This document shows, piece by piece, positions 50,602 to 59,176 of a DNA stretch of 64,000 nt. The translations under genes were made by a program, and so were the position numbers. The stretch covers positions 806,001-870,000 of the forward strand of contig NZ_VCNM01000002.1 of the NCBI RefSeq assembly GCF_007671725.1, in the 5' to 3' direction. The stretch's first letter is position 1; each line of letters begins with the position of its first letter. This stretch comes from Halorubrum depositum (GTDB taxonomy: Archaea > Halobacteriota > Halobacteria > Halobacteriales > Haloferacaceae). The notes beneath the pieces are model-generated. The model did not search any database and was not told where the DNA came from. It saw only the letters and a list, made by a program, of their open reading frames with translations.

Positions 50602-51245
50602 GGGCGGTCCCCCGCGGTTCCGTCGTCGCCCTCGGCGGCGTCCGGCGGCGTCTCCGCCTCGCGGTCGCCGTCGAACTCCGGGTCGTCGCCGATCCGGGAG
50701 GCCTGCGGCCCGTCCTGGTCCTGGTACTTCGAGCCGCGCTCCGCGCCGTACGGGCGGTCGGCGGGCGACTTCAGCTCCGTGAACGTGAGCTGGGAGACGC
50801 GCATGCCCGGCGAGAGCGCGACGGGCGCGGTGCCGAGGTTCGACAGCTCAAGCGTGATTTGTCCCTTATATCCCGGGTCGCAGAGGCCGGCGGTGGCGTG
50901 CACGACGATCGCGAGCCGCCCGAGCGACGAGCGGCCCTCGACGTGCGCGACGAGGTCGTCCGGGATCTCGACGCGCTCGGTCGTCGTCCCGAGGACGAAG
51001 TCGCCCGGGTGGAGGATGAACTCGTCGCCCTCGTCGACGGTGGTCTCCGTGACGTACTCGCCGACCTCGTCGGCCTCGGTCGGGTGGATGCAGGGGATGT
51101 TGGTGCGCTGGAACTCCAGGAAGCGCTCGCCGAGCCGCAGGTCGACGCTCGCGGGCTGGACCTGCTGGTCGACGTCGCCGAGCGGCTCGACCACGAGGTC
51201 CCCCGCCGCGAGCCGGTCGAGGATGTCCGCGTCCGACAGGATCAT
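50598..51245 (-). CDS. dcd: dCTP deaminase
   Basis: This enzyme deaminates dCTP to dUTP for dTTP synthesis. The 215-residue protein has the trimeric dUTPase-like fold with [42 protein letters not shown], which supplies the nucleotide-binding and catalytic residues. The C-terminus is an acidic tail ([18 protein letters not shown]) beyond the enzyme core. It overlaps thiR by 4 nt, so thiR is probably cotranscribed. Whether it also has dUTPase activity cannot be read. Confidence 0.93.
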   Translation of the reverse strand: MILSDADILDRLAAGDLVVEPLGDVDQQVQPASVDLRLGERFLEFQRTNIPCIHPTEADEVGEYVTETTVDEGDEFILHPGDFVLGTTTERVEIPDDLVAHVEGRSSLGRLAIVVHATAGLCDPGYKGQITLELSNLGTAPVALSPGMRVSQLTFTELKSPADRPYGAERGSKYQDQDGPQASRIGDDPEFDGDREAETPPDAAEGDDGTAGDRP

Positions 51246-51353
51246 GTCGGGAGACGGAGCCCGCTCGGCTTAAAAACTCCCGAATGCGTCGTCGCGGGGG
51301 TCAGAGAGCGTCGCGGGAGCAGCGCGGGCGTCGCCGGCCGCGCGGCCCACGCT

Positions 51354-52100
51354 TCACACCGCCGCGAGCAGGAACGCGAGGGCGGCGAACGCGCCGGCGA
51401 CCGTCCCCGCGGTCCCGCGGTCGAGGTCGTGGACCGCCTCCAGCCCGCTGACGACGATCACCCACTGGACCGCGATCACGACCGCGGAGGCGGCGAGCAG
51501 GGGGCCTTCCATCGTCCCGATCGCGGCGACGATCTCGTTCGCGATCGCCTCGATCGTCGCGCCGTCGACCGTCGCGGTCGAGAGCGCGTACCAGATCGCG
51601 GCGAGCCCGGCGGCGAGTCGGAGGAGCTCGGGGACGAGCGCCCACGCCGCGATCGCGAACGAGTCGCCCGCGGTGCCGCTCCCGCCGGCGAGGCGCGCGC
51701 CGCCGTGGAGCGCGAGCGCGAAGATCCCCCACCAGACCGGCACGCCGAACAGGCCGTACGCGACGTAGTCGCCGGTCGCGCCCCGGAGTTCCTCGCCGAC
51801 GTCGACCTCGATCCGCTCGGGCCGGTCGCACCGCTCGCCGATCAGCGAGTCGTCGTCGCCGAACGACTCGCAGGTCGCCTCCGGCGGCCGGTCGGGGTTG
51901 TCGACGGTGACCTCGCTGTCGATCGTCGCGTCGAAGGCCGCGCCGAGCGCGAGGACCCCGGCGACCGTCGAAAGGGTGACGAGCAGGACGAGCCCGACCG
52001 CGACCGCGCCGGACCGCGGGCGGACCGCCTCGAAGTGGGCGCGGGAGCGGTCGAGGAGCGAACCGACGGCTCGGGAGAGGGGGGCGATCGGGGAGGGCAT
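51354..52100 (-). CDS. YIP1-like membrane protein
   Basis: The 248-residue protein has about five transmembrane helices: AVAVGLVLLVTLSTVAGVLALG, DYVAYGLFGVPVWWGIFALALHGG, AWALVPELLRLAAGLAAIWYAL, LLAASAVVIAVQWVIVVSGLEAV and a terminal one. A soluble loop (about 60-115; TIDSEVTVDNPDRPPEATCESFGDDDSLIGERCDRPE) carries two Cys that may form a disulphide outside. The pattern is that of YIP1 family proteins, which have unknown transport or trafficking roles. I chose the ATG at 52100 as the earliest plausible start after the promoter region. Confidence 0.7.
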   Translation of the reverse strand: MPSPIAPLSRAVGSLLDRSRAHFEAVRPRSGAVAVGLVLLVTLSTVAGVLALGAAFDATIDSEVTVDNPDRPPEATCESFGDDDSLIGERCDRPERIEVDVGEELRGATGDYVAYGLFGVPVWWGIFALALHGGARLAGGSGTAGDSFAIAAWALVPELLRLAAGLAAIWYALSTATVDGATIEAIANEIVAAIGTMEGPLLAASAVVIAVQWVIVVSGLEAVHDLDRGTAGTVAGAFAALAFLLAAV

Positions 52101-52188
52101 AGCCGTGCGATCCGCGGGGCCGCACAAGTGTCTTGTCCGTCCGGGCCTCGGTTGACCAGACCGGACCGCGGCCGACCCCCGAACGCGG

Positions 52189-52848
52189 TCACTCGCGTTC
52201 GGTCTCGGTCTCCGCGTCGGCCTCGGTTCCCTCTCCCTCGGAGTCCTCCTCGCGCTCGTCCGTCTCCGCGCCCTCCGCCGCCTCCTTCCGGGCGCGGTCC
52301 GCCGCGAGCTCCCTGTCGATGTCGTCCTCGACGTACCCCATCGACTCCACGGTGACGACGTTGCCGCCGCCGGGGTCGACGACCATCACCTCCTCGCCCT
52401 CCTCGATCTCCCCCTCGATCGAGCGCGCGGAGTAGTAGGGGTTGAAGCCGCCGCCGGAGAGCTTCACCTCGCCGCCGGACGGGGTCACCGGCTCGGTGAC
52501 GGTGCCGGTCTTCCCCTTTAGCGAGTCGCTGTCGCTGGTCTGTCGCTGGCCTTTCCCGCCGTAGAGGTCGAACTCGTGGTAGCCGTAGAAGGCGGCCGCG
52601 CCGACGACGAGCGTCAGCAGCGCCATGATCAGCGTGAGACCCGCGCCCGCGACGCCGAGCGACGTCAGGAGGAGGCCGCCCAGTCCCGCGCCGATCAGCG
52701 CGATACCGACGACGATGAAGTTCGCGCCGGGTGCGAGCGCCTCCGCCATCGAGAGCAGCAGGCCGGCCGTCAACAGCAGGAGGGGAAGCGTGTCCGGTCC
52801 GATCAGCCCGGACTGGAGGAGCGACCCGGATCCCAAGAGCAGATCCAT
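52189..52848 (-). CDS. NfeD-like membrane protein
   Basis: The 219-residue protein has three N-terminal helices (TLPLLLLTAGLLLSMAEALAPG, FIVVGIALIGAGLGGLLLTSLG, LTLIMALLTLVVGAAAFYGY) and an OB-fold domain (about 110-170; GKTGTVTEPVTPSGGEVKLSGG then EEVMVVDPGGGNVVTVESMG). A highly acidic tail follows. NfeD normally partners stomatin/SPFH proteins, but none is adjacent here. The start at 52848 gives the first helix directly. It lies between the YIP1-like and small acidic membrane genes on the same strand. Confidence 0.82.
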   Translation of the reverse strand: MDLLLGSGSLLQSGLIGPDTLPLLLLTAGLLLSMAEALAPGANFIVVGIALIGAGLGGLLLTSLGVAGAGLTLIMALLTLVVGAAAFYGYHEFDLYGGKGQRQTSDSDSLKGKTGTVTEPVTPSGGEVKLSGGGFNPYYSARSIEGEIEEGEEVMVVDPGGGNVVTVESMGYVEDDIDRELAADRARKEAAEGAETDEREEDSEGEGTEADAETETERE

Positions 52849-52935
52849 GTCCGGACGTACGGCCGCGTCGGTATAAGTGGTGGTGCGGGCGCCGGGGAGT
52901 CGGGGACGGCGTGCACCCGCCGAGCGCGGGCCGGC

Positions 52936-53196
52936 TCAGAAGCCGAACAGCAGCACGCCGACCGTGATCGCGACGCCGAGCGCGACGAGGGCGGCGTTCT
53001 CGAGGTCGATCGACCCGGGCTCTATCGGCTCCTCTTCGGGGGTGCCGGTGTCCTCCGTGATCCCGTCGGGCCCGACGTCGTCGACGGCGAACCGCCACTG
53101 GCGCTCGTCGCCGCCGTCGGCGTCCCGGGTCTCGTTCGCCCGGCTCCGCGTGTCGTCGTCGGCGGCGTTGTCGTCGGTCCCCTCGTCGCTGGACAT
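52936..53196 (-). CDS. small acidic protein with C-terminal membrane anchor, unknown function
   Basis: The 86-residue protein has a strongly acidic, low-complexity first half (SSDEGTDDNAADDDTRS, TRDADGGDERQW) and a single C-terminal helix (LENAALVALGVAITVGVLLFGF). It is probably tail-anchored. Codon use is normal for the window. The neighbouring NfeD gene is 87 bp away on the same strand, which might suggest a joint role, but I cannot name one. Confidence 0.65.
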   Translation of the reverse strand: MSSDEGTDDNAADDDTRSRANETRDADGGDERQWRFAVDDVGPDGITEDTGTPEEEPIEPGSIDLENAALVALGVAITVGVLLFGF

Positions 53197-53256
53197 GCCC
53201 GGCGGTAGGCGGGTGACGGGTAAATGGCTGGCGGGTGCGTTCGGCAGAGAGGTCGG

Positions 53257-55014
53257 TTATCGCTCGCGCGCCGCCGCGATCACGTCGCCGTCGTACACGA
53301 TACCGCGCTCGCCGTCGAGCGTGACCACCGTCCCGTCGGCGACGCGCTCGGGGAGCGTCGCGCCGGAGACCATCGGGACGCCGAGCTCGCGGGCGACGAC
53401 GGCGGGGTAGCCCGTCATCCCCTCGCGGGCGTCGACGATGCCGGCGATCGCGTCGAGGTCCCCCGAGAACTCGCCCTCGAAGCCGGGACCGAGCGCGACG
53501 ATCGACCCCTCAGGGACCTCGGTCAGGTCGCCGTCGTCGGTCCGGTAGACGGGCGCTGCGACGCGGCCCGCGACGGCCGCCTTCCCGGTCACCAGCGTCT
53601 CGGCCGCGACGTGGACCTTCAGCGTGTTGGTCGTGTTCGTCCCCTCGAACTCCGTCAGCATGCCGGAGAGCACGACGAGCGTGTCCCCGGAGGAGGCGCC
53701 GCCGGTGTCGAGCGCGGCGTCGACCGCGTTGTCGAGGATCGCCTCCATGTCGCGGGCGTACTCCGTCAGGACGGGGCGGACCCCCCACGAGAGCGCGAGC
53801 TGTCGCCGGACCCGGTCGTCCGGAGTCGTCGCGACCACGGGGACGCCCGGTCGGAACATCGCGGTCTTGCGGGCCGTGAAGCCGGACTCCGACACCGCGA
53901 CCACGGTGGAGGCGCCGATGTCGCGGGCGAGGTAGCGCGCCGACCGCGCCAGCGCCTCGGTCCGGGAGCCCTCCGCGGCGGCCGGGACGCGCTGCTCGCG
54001 CGTCTCGGCGTACTCGTCGCTGGACTCGACCTCGCGGACGATCCGGTCCATCGTTTCCACGACGTTGACCGGGTCGTCGCCGATGGCGGTCTCGCCGGAC
54101 AGCATCACGGCGTCGGTACCGTCGAGGACCGCGTTGGCGACGTCGGAGGCCTCGGCGCGGGTGGGCCGCCGCGAGTGGACCATCGAGTCGAGCATCTCCG
54201 TCGCGGTGATGACGGGGACGCCCGCGTTGACGCACTTGCGGATGATCCGCTTTTGAATGACGGGGACGTCCTCCAGGGGGCACTCCACGCCGAGGTCGCC
54301 GCGCGCGACCATCACGCCGTCCGCGGCGTCGACGATGCCGTCGAGGTTCTCGACCGCGCCGGCCCGCTCGATCTTCGCGACGACGGGGATGTCGTCGCCG
54401 CCGCGCTGCTCTAACTCGTCGGCGATACGGTAGACGTCGTCGGCGTTGCGCACGAACGACGCCGCGACGAAGTCGGCGTTCGTCCGGACGGCCAGGTCGA
54501 GCTCGGCCTCGTCCTCGGGCGTGATCAGGTCGACGTCGATGGCGACGCCCGGGAGGTTGACGCCCTTCCGCGAGCTGAGCTTCCCGCCGGAGACGACGGT
54601 CGCGACGACCGAGTCGCCGTCGACCCGCTCGACGCGGCACTCGATCCGCCCGTCGTCGAGGAGGATCGTGTCGCCCGGGCCGGCGGCCGCGATGGAGTGG
54701 GTGAGTCCCACGCGATCGGGAGTGGCGTCGTCGCCCTCCGCGAACGTCACCTCGGAGCCCGTCGGGAGCTGGATCGGCTCGTCGAGCTCCGCGGTGCGGA
54801 CCTCCGGGCCCTTCAGGTCGACCATCACCGCGAGCGGGTCGTCGATCGCGTCGTCGACCGCGCGGGCCCGCTCGATGACTTTCTCGCGGTGGGCCGTCGT
54901 CCCGTGGCTGGCGTTCAGCCGGACGACGGACATCCCCGCGTCGGCGAGGGCGCGGATCGCGTCCCGGTCGTCCGACGCGGGACCGATCGTACAGACGATC
55001 TTGGCGTTGCGCAT
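53257..55014 (-). CDS. pyk: pyruvate kinase
   Basis: This glycolytic enzyme transfers phosphate from PEP to ADP. The 585-residue protein has RNAKIVCTIGPAS (start), the LKGPEVRTAEL loop, the active-site region VVAKIERAGAVENLDGIVDAADGVMVARGDLGVECP and the conserved HSRRPTRAEASDVANAVLDGTDAVMLSGETAIG. After the C domain there is an extra PEP-utilising-enzyme-like swivel domain of about 110 residues (GIVDAREGMTGYPAVVARELGVPMVSG), as in some bacterial and archaeal forms. It looks complete. Confidence 0.95.
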   Translation of the reverse strand: MRNAKIVCTIGPASDDRDAIRALADAGMSVVRLNASHGTTAHREKVIERARAVDDAIDDPLAVMVDLKGPEVRTAELDEPIQLPTGSEVTFAEGDDATPDRVGLTHSIAAAGPGDTILLDDGRIECRVERVDGDSVVATVVSGGKLSSRKGVNLPGVAIDVDLITPEDEAELDLAVRTNADFVAASFVRNADDVYRIADELEQRGGDDIPVVAKIERAGAVENLDGIVDAADGVMVARGDLGVECPLEDVPVIQKRIIRKCVNAGVPVITATEMLDSMVHSRRPTRAEASDVANAVLDGTDAVMLSGETAIGDDPVNVVETMDRIVREVESSDEYAETREQRVPAAAEGSRTEALARSARYLARDIGASTVVAVSESGFTARKTAMFRPGVPVVATTPDDRVRRQLALSWGVRPVLTEYARDMEAILDNAVDAALDTGGASSGDTLVVLSGMLTEFEGTNTTNTLKVHVAAETLVTGKAAVAGRVAAPVYRTDDGDLTEVPEGSIVALGPGFEGEFSGDLDAIAGIVDAREGMTGYPAVVARELGVPMVSGATLPERVADGTVVTLDGERGIVYDGDVIAAARER

Positions 55015-55137
55015 ACCGCCGGCTTCGGCGCACGGCCGCAAAAAGGCACACGGTTGAGTCGGGGGCGAGTGAACGTTCGTGACGTTCCCGGAAGGGCAGT
55101 CGAACGACCGGTGACACCCCCGCGTTCGCGGGCGCGC

Positions 55138-55635
55138 TCAGGGCGTGAGCCCGATCGACAGCGCGAGGGCGGCGACGCCGAGCCCGAGGAACAGCCGGTT
55201 CGCGCGCGGATTCGCCGCCGGCGTCAGGTCGAGCGTGACGTGCCACCCCGAGAGCGGGCGGAACGGCCGGATCCCCATCGGCGTGATCGCGTCGCCGGCG
55301 ACGTGCGAGCAGACCGAGAGGGCCGCGACGCCGCCGACGAAGGCCGGAGTCCACGGCGGGAGGGTGGTCCCGGTCGGCGCGCTCGCAGGGAGCACGACCC
55401 CCGCCGCGAGGGCCGCGAGGGCCGCGACCACTCCCGCGGCGACGACGAACGCGACCGTGTGCGTCGGCCCGCGGTGCGCGACCGGCAGCCACTCGTCGGC
55501 GTCGGGGAGCGTCGCGAAGGCGACCGCGACCACCGCGCCGAGGGTCGCAAGCCCCGGCTCGCCGGCGACGCGGACCGCCCCCGCGACCGGCGCGTACGCG
55601 AGCAGCGCGATGCCGACGTGGCCCCGCCAGTACAT
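55138..55635 (-). CDS. YdjM-type membrane-bound metal-dependent hydrolase
   Basis: The 165-residue protein has about four helices and the YdjM/LexA-binding family motifs: YWRGHVGIALL at the start, ATLPDADEWLPVAHRGPTHTVAF and SVCSHVAGDAITPMG. Its metal ligands are probably the His/Asp of the PDADEW and HRGPTHT segments. A second, distinct copy is at 6757-7260. Function is unknown. It starts 120 bp from the thi4 end on the same strand. Confidence 0.78.
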   Translation of the reverse strand: MYWRGHVGIALLAYAPVAGAVRVAGEPGLATLGAVVAVAFATLPDADEWLPVAHRGPTHTVAFVVAAGVVAALAALAAGVVLPASAPTGTTLPPWTPAFVGGVAALSVCSHVAGDAITPMGIRPFRPLSGWHVTLDLTPAANPRANRLFLGLGVAALALSIGLTP

Positions 55636-55755
55636 GAGCGACGCTCGGGAGATACGGATAATAAAACCGTCGGGGAGGGAGGGTGAGAGCCGTCAGCGGG
55701 GTCGCCGTCGCTGGCGTCGCGTTCCGAGCGTCGACCGCGGGGTCCGCGCCGCTCT

Positions 55756-56691
55756 CTAGTCGTCGGCCGGCGCGGGCGCGTCGCCCGCGGAGAGACGGAC
55801 GTCGGGGCCGTCGACCTCCAGCTCGTCGAGGGCGGCCTGCGCGGCGCGCTTCCCGGAGACGAGCATCGCGCCGAACGTCGGCCCCATCCGCGGGAGGCCG
55901 TGGGCGGTCGCGACCGCCATCCCGGACGCGATCAGCCCGTCGTGGACGACGCCGGTGTGCTCGACGACCTGGTCCTCGCTCTCGCCGACCCACATGGAGT
56001 CGTGGCCGGGCGAGTCGTGGCCGGGGGCGCCGTACTCGCCGTCTCCGGTCTGGTCCATCCCGGTGTTGTGCTCCTTCGCGTGCTCGATGCCGGGCGCCGA
56101 GAGGACGCCGCGCTCGTCGAGCTTGCTGATCGCGACCGCGTCGTGGCCCGTCGCGTCGATCACGAGGTCGGACTCGACCGCGATCGGGTCGACGCAGGTT
56201 ATCTCGCGCGGGAGCGCGTGAACGGGCGTCCAGTTCATCACGATCCCGCCGACGCGGTGGTCCTCGCGGACGACGAGGTCGGTGAACTCCGTCATGTTCT
56301 GGACGCGCGCGCCGGCGTCGCAGGCGGCCTTGATCAGCCCGGAGCAGGCCTCGGGACCGGCCGCCGTGTAGAGGCCGTCGACGTCCTCGACCGGCTCGTA
56401 GTCGACGTCGAGGTCGTCGAGGATCTCCTGGGCGGGGTCCCGGACCGTGACGGTGTTCATCAGGAACCCGCCGAGCCAGAAGCCGCCGCCGAGGTAGTTG
56501 TTCTTCTCGACGATCATCACCTTCACGCCGCGTTCCGCGAGCTCCTTGGCCGCCATCAACCCGGACGGACCGCCGCCGAGGATGATGACCTCGGAGTCGG
56601 TGAACTCGAGGAACCCGTCGGTCCACTCCTCGCCGATCGCCTTCGTCACGTCGGTCTCGCTCACGTCGCTGAAGCCGTCGAATCCGTGCAT
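55756..56691 (-). CDS. thi4: thiamine thiazole synthase Thi4
   Basis: Thi4 builds the thiazole half of thiamine from NAD and glycine. The 311-residue protein has the FAD/NAD motif [38 protein letters not shown] (35-72). The candidate sulphur-donor Cys is residue 166 in EITCVDP, which aligns with the active Cys of yeast Thi4 (Cys205) and of Haloferax Thi4, a suicide-type donor. A His/Asp-rich loop ([15 protein letters not shown]) and a C-terminal [13 protein letters not shown] segment follow. The start directly abuts a 26-bp palindrome (56692-56717), a candidate operator. Confidence 0.93.
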   Translation of the reverse strand: MHGFDGFSDVSETDVTKAIGEEWTDGFLEFTDSEVIILGGGPSGLMAAKELAERGVKVMIVEKNNYLGGGFWLGGFLMNTVTVRDPAQEILDDLDVDYEPVEDVDGLYTAAGPEACSGLIKAACDAGARVQNMTEFTDLVVREDHRVGGIVMNWTPVHALPREITCVDPIAVESDLVIDATGHDAVAISKLDERGVLSAPGIEHAKEHNTGMDQTGDGEYGAPGHDSPGHDSMWVGESEDQVVEHTGVVHDGLIASGMAVATAHGLPRMGPTFGAMLVSGKRAAQAALDELEVDGPDVRLSAGDAPAPADD

Positions 56692-56717
56692 ACAACTTAG
56701 TGATATTACTCAGTTGT
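56692..56717. promoter_or_regulatory. 26-bp palindrome immediately before thi4, candidate ThiR operator
   Basis: The arms begin acaactnagt and end with the complementary act-n-agttgt; 22 of 26 positions match their reverse complement. The element touches the thi4 start codon region (start at 56691), so a bound repressor would block transcription. The ThiR-like regulator encoded at 49687-50601 is an obvious candidate, but binding is not shown. Confidence 0.7.
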
Positions 56718-56795
56718 CAAAGGCGTTGCGGTCGGCGGCAAGCCCGTCTTGCCGAGGGGCGCCGGCGGCCCCTCGTGACGCCCCCGACTCGTAGC

Positions 56796-56802
56796 CTTTT
56801 TA
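56796..56802 (+). promoter_or_regulatory. TATA-like box for the rpl37ae cluster
   Basis: The element cttttta is about 31 bp before the ATG at 56830. It probably starts an operon with rpoP and pcc1. Confidence 0.45.
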
Positions 56803-56829
56803 CCCGCGCTGGCGGTAGACGGACTCACT

Positions 56830-57096
56830 ATGGCTGAGGACAAGGCACGAAGCACCGGTAGTGCGGGCCGATTCGGCGCCCGTTACGGCCGGGTCTCCCG
56901 CAAGCGGGTCCAGGACATCGAAGAGGAGATGCGCAACGCGACCGTCGACGGCGACGACGTCACGCGCAAGGGCACCGGCATCTGGGTGAACGAGGAGACC
57001 GGCGAGACGTTCACGGGCGGGGCGTACCGCCCCGAGACGCCCGGCGGCCGCACCGTCCGCCGCTCCATCCGCGCCGCGCTCGCCGACGAGGAGTAG
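56830..57096 (+). CDS. rpl37ae: ribosomal protein eL43 (L37ae) without zinc-binding cysteines
   Basis: eL43 is a large-subunit protein. The 88-residue protein keeps the N-terminal signature [15 protein letters not shown] and the C-terminal GTGIW...[24 protein letters not shown]. Family members normally have a CxxC...CxxC zinc ribbon in the middle; here the region reads [29 protein letters not shown] and has no Cys at all. The zinc site is lost, perhaps replaced by salt-stabilised acidic contacts. It starts an operon with rpoP 3 bp downstream. Confidence 0.9.
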   Translation: MAEDKARSTGSAGRFGARYGRVSRKRVQDIEEEMRNATVDGDDVTRKGTGIWVNEETGETFTGGAYRPETPGGRTVRRSIRAALADEE

Positions 57097-57099
57097 GTA

Positions 57100-57234
57100 A
57101 TGAGCTACAAGTGCTCCCGCTGTAAGCGCGACGTCACCCTCGACGAGTACGGCGGCGTGCGCTGCCCGTACTGCGGCCACCGCGTCCTCCTGAAGGAGCG
57201 CGGCGGCGACGTGAAGGAAGTCAACGTCGAGTAA
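57100..57234 (+). CDS. rpoP: DNA-directed RNA polymerase subunit P (Rpb12-like)
   Basis: This 44-residue zinc-ribbon subunit of archaeal RNA polymerase has C5 and C8 (YKCSRCKRD) and C22 and C25 ([16 protein letters not shown]). Length and the RCPYCGxRvL motif are those of the family. It is too short for many gene finders. Its start is 3 bp after the eL43 stop, so translation is probably coupled. pcc1 follows after 20 bp. Confidence 0.93.
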
Positions 57235-57254
57235 CCGTCCGGTCCGATCCGACC

Positions 57255-57506
57255 GTGACGGCGTCCCGCGCACACGAGACGGTCCTCTCGTTCGCCTACC
57301 CCTCCGAGCGGCGCGCACGGGTCGTCGCCGACGCGCTCGCCCCCGAGGTCGGCGAGATCGACGACGCGCGCTCGGCCGCGACCGTCTCCCGCGACGGCGA
57401 CGCGGTCCGAGTCCGAGTCGCCGCGGACGACCTCGTCGCCCTCCGCGCCGGGGTCAACAGCTGGTCCCGCCTCGTCGAGGTCGCGGAGCGCGTCGGGGAT
57501 CGGTGA
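57255..57506 (+). CDS. pcc1: KEOPS complex subunit Pcc1
   Basis: Pcc1 is the dimerising subunit of the KEOPS complex that makes t6A37 in tRNA. The 83-residue protein has beta-alpha-beta features and the tRNA-binding [19 protein letters not shown] near the end. The GTG at 57255 gives a start that matches Pcc1 length. Other KEOPS genes are not in this window. It follows rpoP by 20 bp. Confidence 0.85.
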   Translation: MTASRAHETVLSFAYPSERRARVVADALAPEVGEIDDARSAATVSRDGDAVRVRVAADDLVALRAGVNSWSRLVEVAERVGDR

Positions 57507-57629
57507 ACTCGCGGGGCGATCCGAAGCCAAACTCGACCGCGGGTAACGCCGATCCGGTTCGATCATCCGACGGAATCAATCCGCTCGCGGCTCCTCGCGC
57601 CATTTCAGGCCGACAGGCTAGAAGACGGG

Positions 57630-57638
57630 GGTTTTTCC
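57630..57638 (+). promoter_or_regulatory. TATA-like T-tract before pfdB
   Basis: The ggtttttcc run is centred 28 bp before the ATG at 57662. Its spacing suggests a promoter, although a T-tract could also terminate the upstream transcript. Confidence 0.4.
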
Positions 57639-57661
57639 GTCCGGACCGCCTCGCTTCGCCC

Positions 57662-58060
57662 ATGCAAGGGAACATGCCGCCCGAGGCACAGGAGAAGATC
57701 GAGGAGCTTCAGGAACTGCAGGAGACCGCACAGCAGGTCGCCGAGCAGAAGGAGCAGGCGCAGACCGCGCTCAACGAGTCGAAGACGGCGCTCGACGCCC
57801 TCGAAGACGTCGACGAGGACGCCGGAATGTACCGCGAGATCGGCGAGGTCCTCGTCGAGACGGACTACGAGTCCGCCTACGACGACCTCGAGAACAAGGT
57901 CGACTCGCTCGAGGTCCGCGCCGAGCAGCTCGAGAAGCAGGAAGAGCGCGTCGAAGAGCAGTTCGACGACCTGCAGGGCGAACTCCAGCAGATGCTCCAG
58001 GGCGGCGCCGGCGGCGGCGGTCCGATGGGCCCGGGCGGTCCGGGCGCGGGCGGCGCGTAA
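57662..58060 (+). CDS. pfdB: prefoldin subunit beta
   Basis: Prefoldin beta is one of two subunits of the hexameric chaperone that captures unfolded proteins. The 132-residue protein has an N-terminal coiled-coil helix ([21 protein letters not shown]), a central beta hairpin region, and a second helix ([31 protein letters not shown]). It ends in a Gly/Pro-rich tail ([18 protein letters not shown]), a halophilic extension. The DUF3194 gene starts 7 bp after its stop. Confidence 0.93.
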   Translation: MQGNMPPEAQEKIEELQELQETAQQVAEQKEQAQTALNESKTALDALEDVDEDAGMYREIGEVLVETDYESAYDDLENKVDSLEVRAEQLEKQEERVEEQFDDLQGELQQMLQGGAGGGGPMGPGGPGAGGA

Positions 58061-58067
58061 GCGAGCG

Positions 58068-58310
58068 ATGAGCGACGAGCCGACGGACGACGAAGTGGTC
58101 CGCACCGCGGCCGAGGCCGCGGAGGGCGTCGTCTTCGCCCACTACGACCAGTCGGCGGTGACCGACCTCGACGTCACGGTGACGTTCGAGGAGGGCGTAC
58201 TCGACGTGGACGTCTACCTGAACGCCCCGGAGGACCCCGACCCCGACGCGGTCGCCCGCGAGGCGGCCGAGACCGCCGGCGAGGCGGTCGACGAGCTGTT
58301 CGCGGAGTAG
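58068..58310 (+). CDS. DUF3194-type acidic protein next to prefoldin
   Basis: The 80-residue protein is very acidic, with a central beta region (LDVTVTFEEGVLDVDVYL) and helices at both ends. Archaeal genomes often place this family after pfdB, so it may be a prefoldin or ribosome-biogenesis companion. No catalytic motif is visible. It begins 7 bp after pfdB stops and is probably in the same operon. Confidence 0.75.
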   Translation: MSDEPTDDEVVRTAAEAAEGVVFAHYDQSAVTDLDVTVTFEEGVLDVDVYLNAPEDPDPDAVAREAAETAGEAVDELFAE

Positions 58311-58446
58311 GCGGTCGTTTCCTCCCGCTTTTCCACGAGTCCGACGAGCCTGACGACGGGTCCGACCGTCGCGGCGTCGACGCGCGTCCCGGGTCCGAGA
58401 GCGACGCACGGGAGCGGCGCGGTCCGCACGGATCCCTCACCGACAG

Positions 58447-58454
58447 CTATTAAT
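58447..58454 (+). promoter_or_regulatory. TATA-like box for the zinc-finger gene
   Basis: The element ctattaat lies 25-32 bp before the ATG at 58479, fitting a leaderless start. Confidence 0.45.
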
Positions 58455-58478
58455 CGATTCCGTGTGTACTGTTACCGC

Positions 58479-58676
58479 ATGTCATCGAGCTACGGCGGCA
58501 GGTCGGCGTTCGAGCGACTTCGCGAGCGGCTCGACGAGCGCCCCCACGCCTGCGAGGAGTGCGGGTTCGTCGACGACGAAGGCGGGTGGGAGGCGGTCAC
58601 GACGGGCGCGACCGTCGAGTACCGACGGGAGTGCCCGAGCTGCGGGACCGAGCACGTCCGGCGGTACCGTCTCTGA
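58479..58676 (+). CDS. small zinc-finger protein
   Basis: The 65-residue protein has CEEC at about residues 25-28 and CPSC at 52-55, separated by acidic and beta-hairpin sequence (DDEGGWEAVTTGATVEYRR). The basic N-terminal helix (GGRSAFERLRERLDERPH) could contact nucleic acid. It resembles the family of small haloarchaeal zinc-finger proteins often called HVO_0649-type, a similarity I recall rather than can test. The USP gene starts 24 bp downstream. Confidence 0.72.
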   Translation: MSSSYGGRSAFERLRERLDERPHACEECGFVDDEGGWEAVTTGATVEYRRECPSCGTEHVRRYRL

Positions 58677-58700
58677 GACGGGAGGGGAGGCCCCGCCGCG

Positions 58701-59126
58701 ATGTACGACGAGATCCTCTGTCCGACCGACGGGAGCCCCGGGAGCGACGCGGCCGTCGAACACGCGCGCTACCTCGCCGAGCTGGCCGACGCACGGATCC
58801 ACGCGCTGTTCGTGGTCGACGAGACGATCGCGGGCGCCGACGGCTGGGACGTGGTCGTCGAGCGCGAGGAGGAGCGCGGCGAGCGCGCGCTCGACGCCGT
58901 CGCCACGGTCGGCGCGGAGCGCGGGATCCCGGTCGAGAGACACCTCCGACGCGGGCGCCCGCACGAGGAGATCCTGGACGCCGCGAGCGACTACGAGGCC
59001 GACCTGATCGTGATGGGGACCCACGGTCGGACCGGCGTCGGTCGGTTCCTCGCCGCCGGATCGGTCGCCGAGCGGGTCGTGCGACACAGCGAGGCGCCGG
59101 TGTTGACCGCGCGGCTGGAGGAGTGA
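58701..59126 (+). CDS. universal stress protein
   Basis: The 141-residue UspA-like protein has the ATP-binding pattern: [37 protein letters not shown] and [30 protein letters not shown] (G-x2-G-x9-G-S motif). It should bind ATP and act in stress response. It has no membrane or kinase domain. It follows the zinc-finger gene by 24 bp and could be cotranscribed. Convergent guaAa is 50 bp downstream. Confidence 0.9.
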   Translation: MYDEILCPTDGSPGSDAAVEHARYLAELADARIHALFVVDETIAGADGWDVVVEREEERGERALDAVATVGAERGIPVERHLRRGRPHEEILDAASDYEADLIVMGTHGRTGVGRFLAAGSVAERVVRHSEAPVLTARLEE

Positions 59127-59176
59127 GAGGGCAGTCGGAACTGCGGCGCGGGTGGGGAAGCGCAGCGCGGGTGGCC

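Noticed and set aside
57630-57638. The T-tract before pfdB as a terminator of pcc1
   Set aside because: It is placed 28 bp before the pfdB start, which fits a TATA element better. I left it as a promoter with low confidence.
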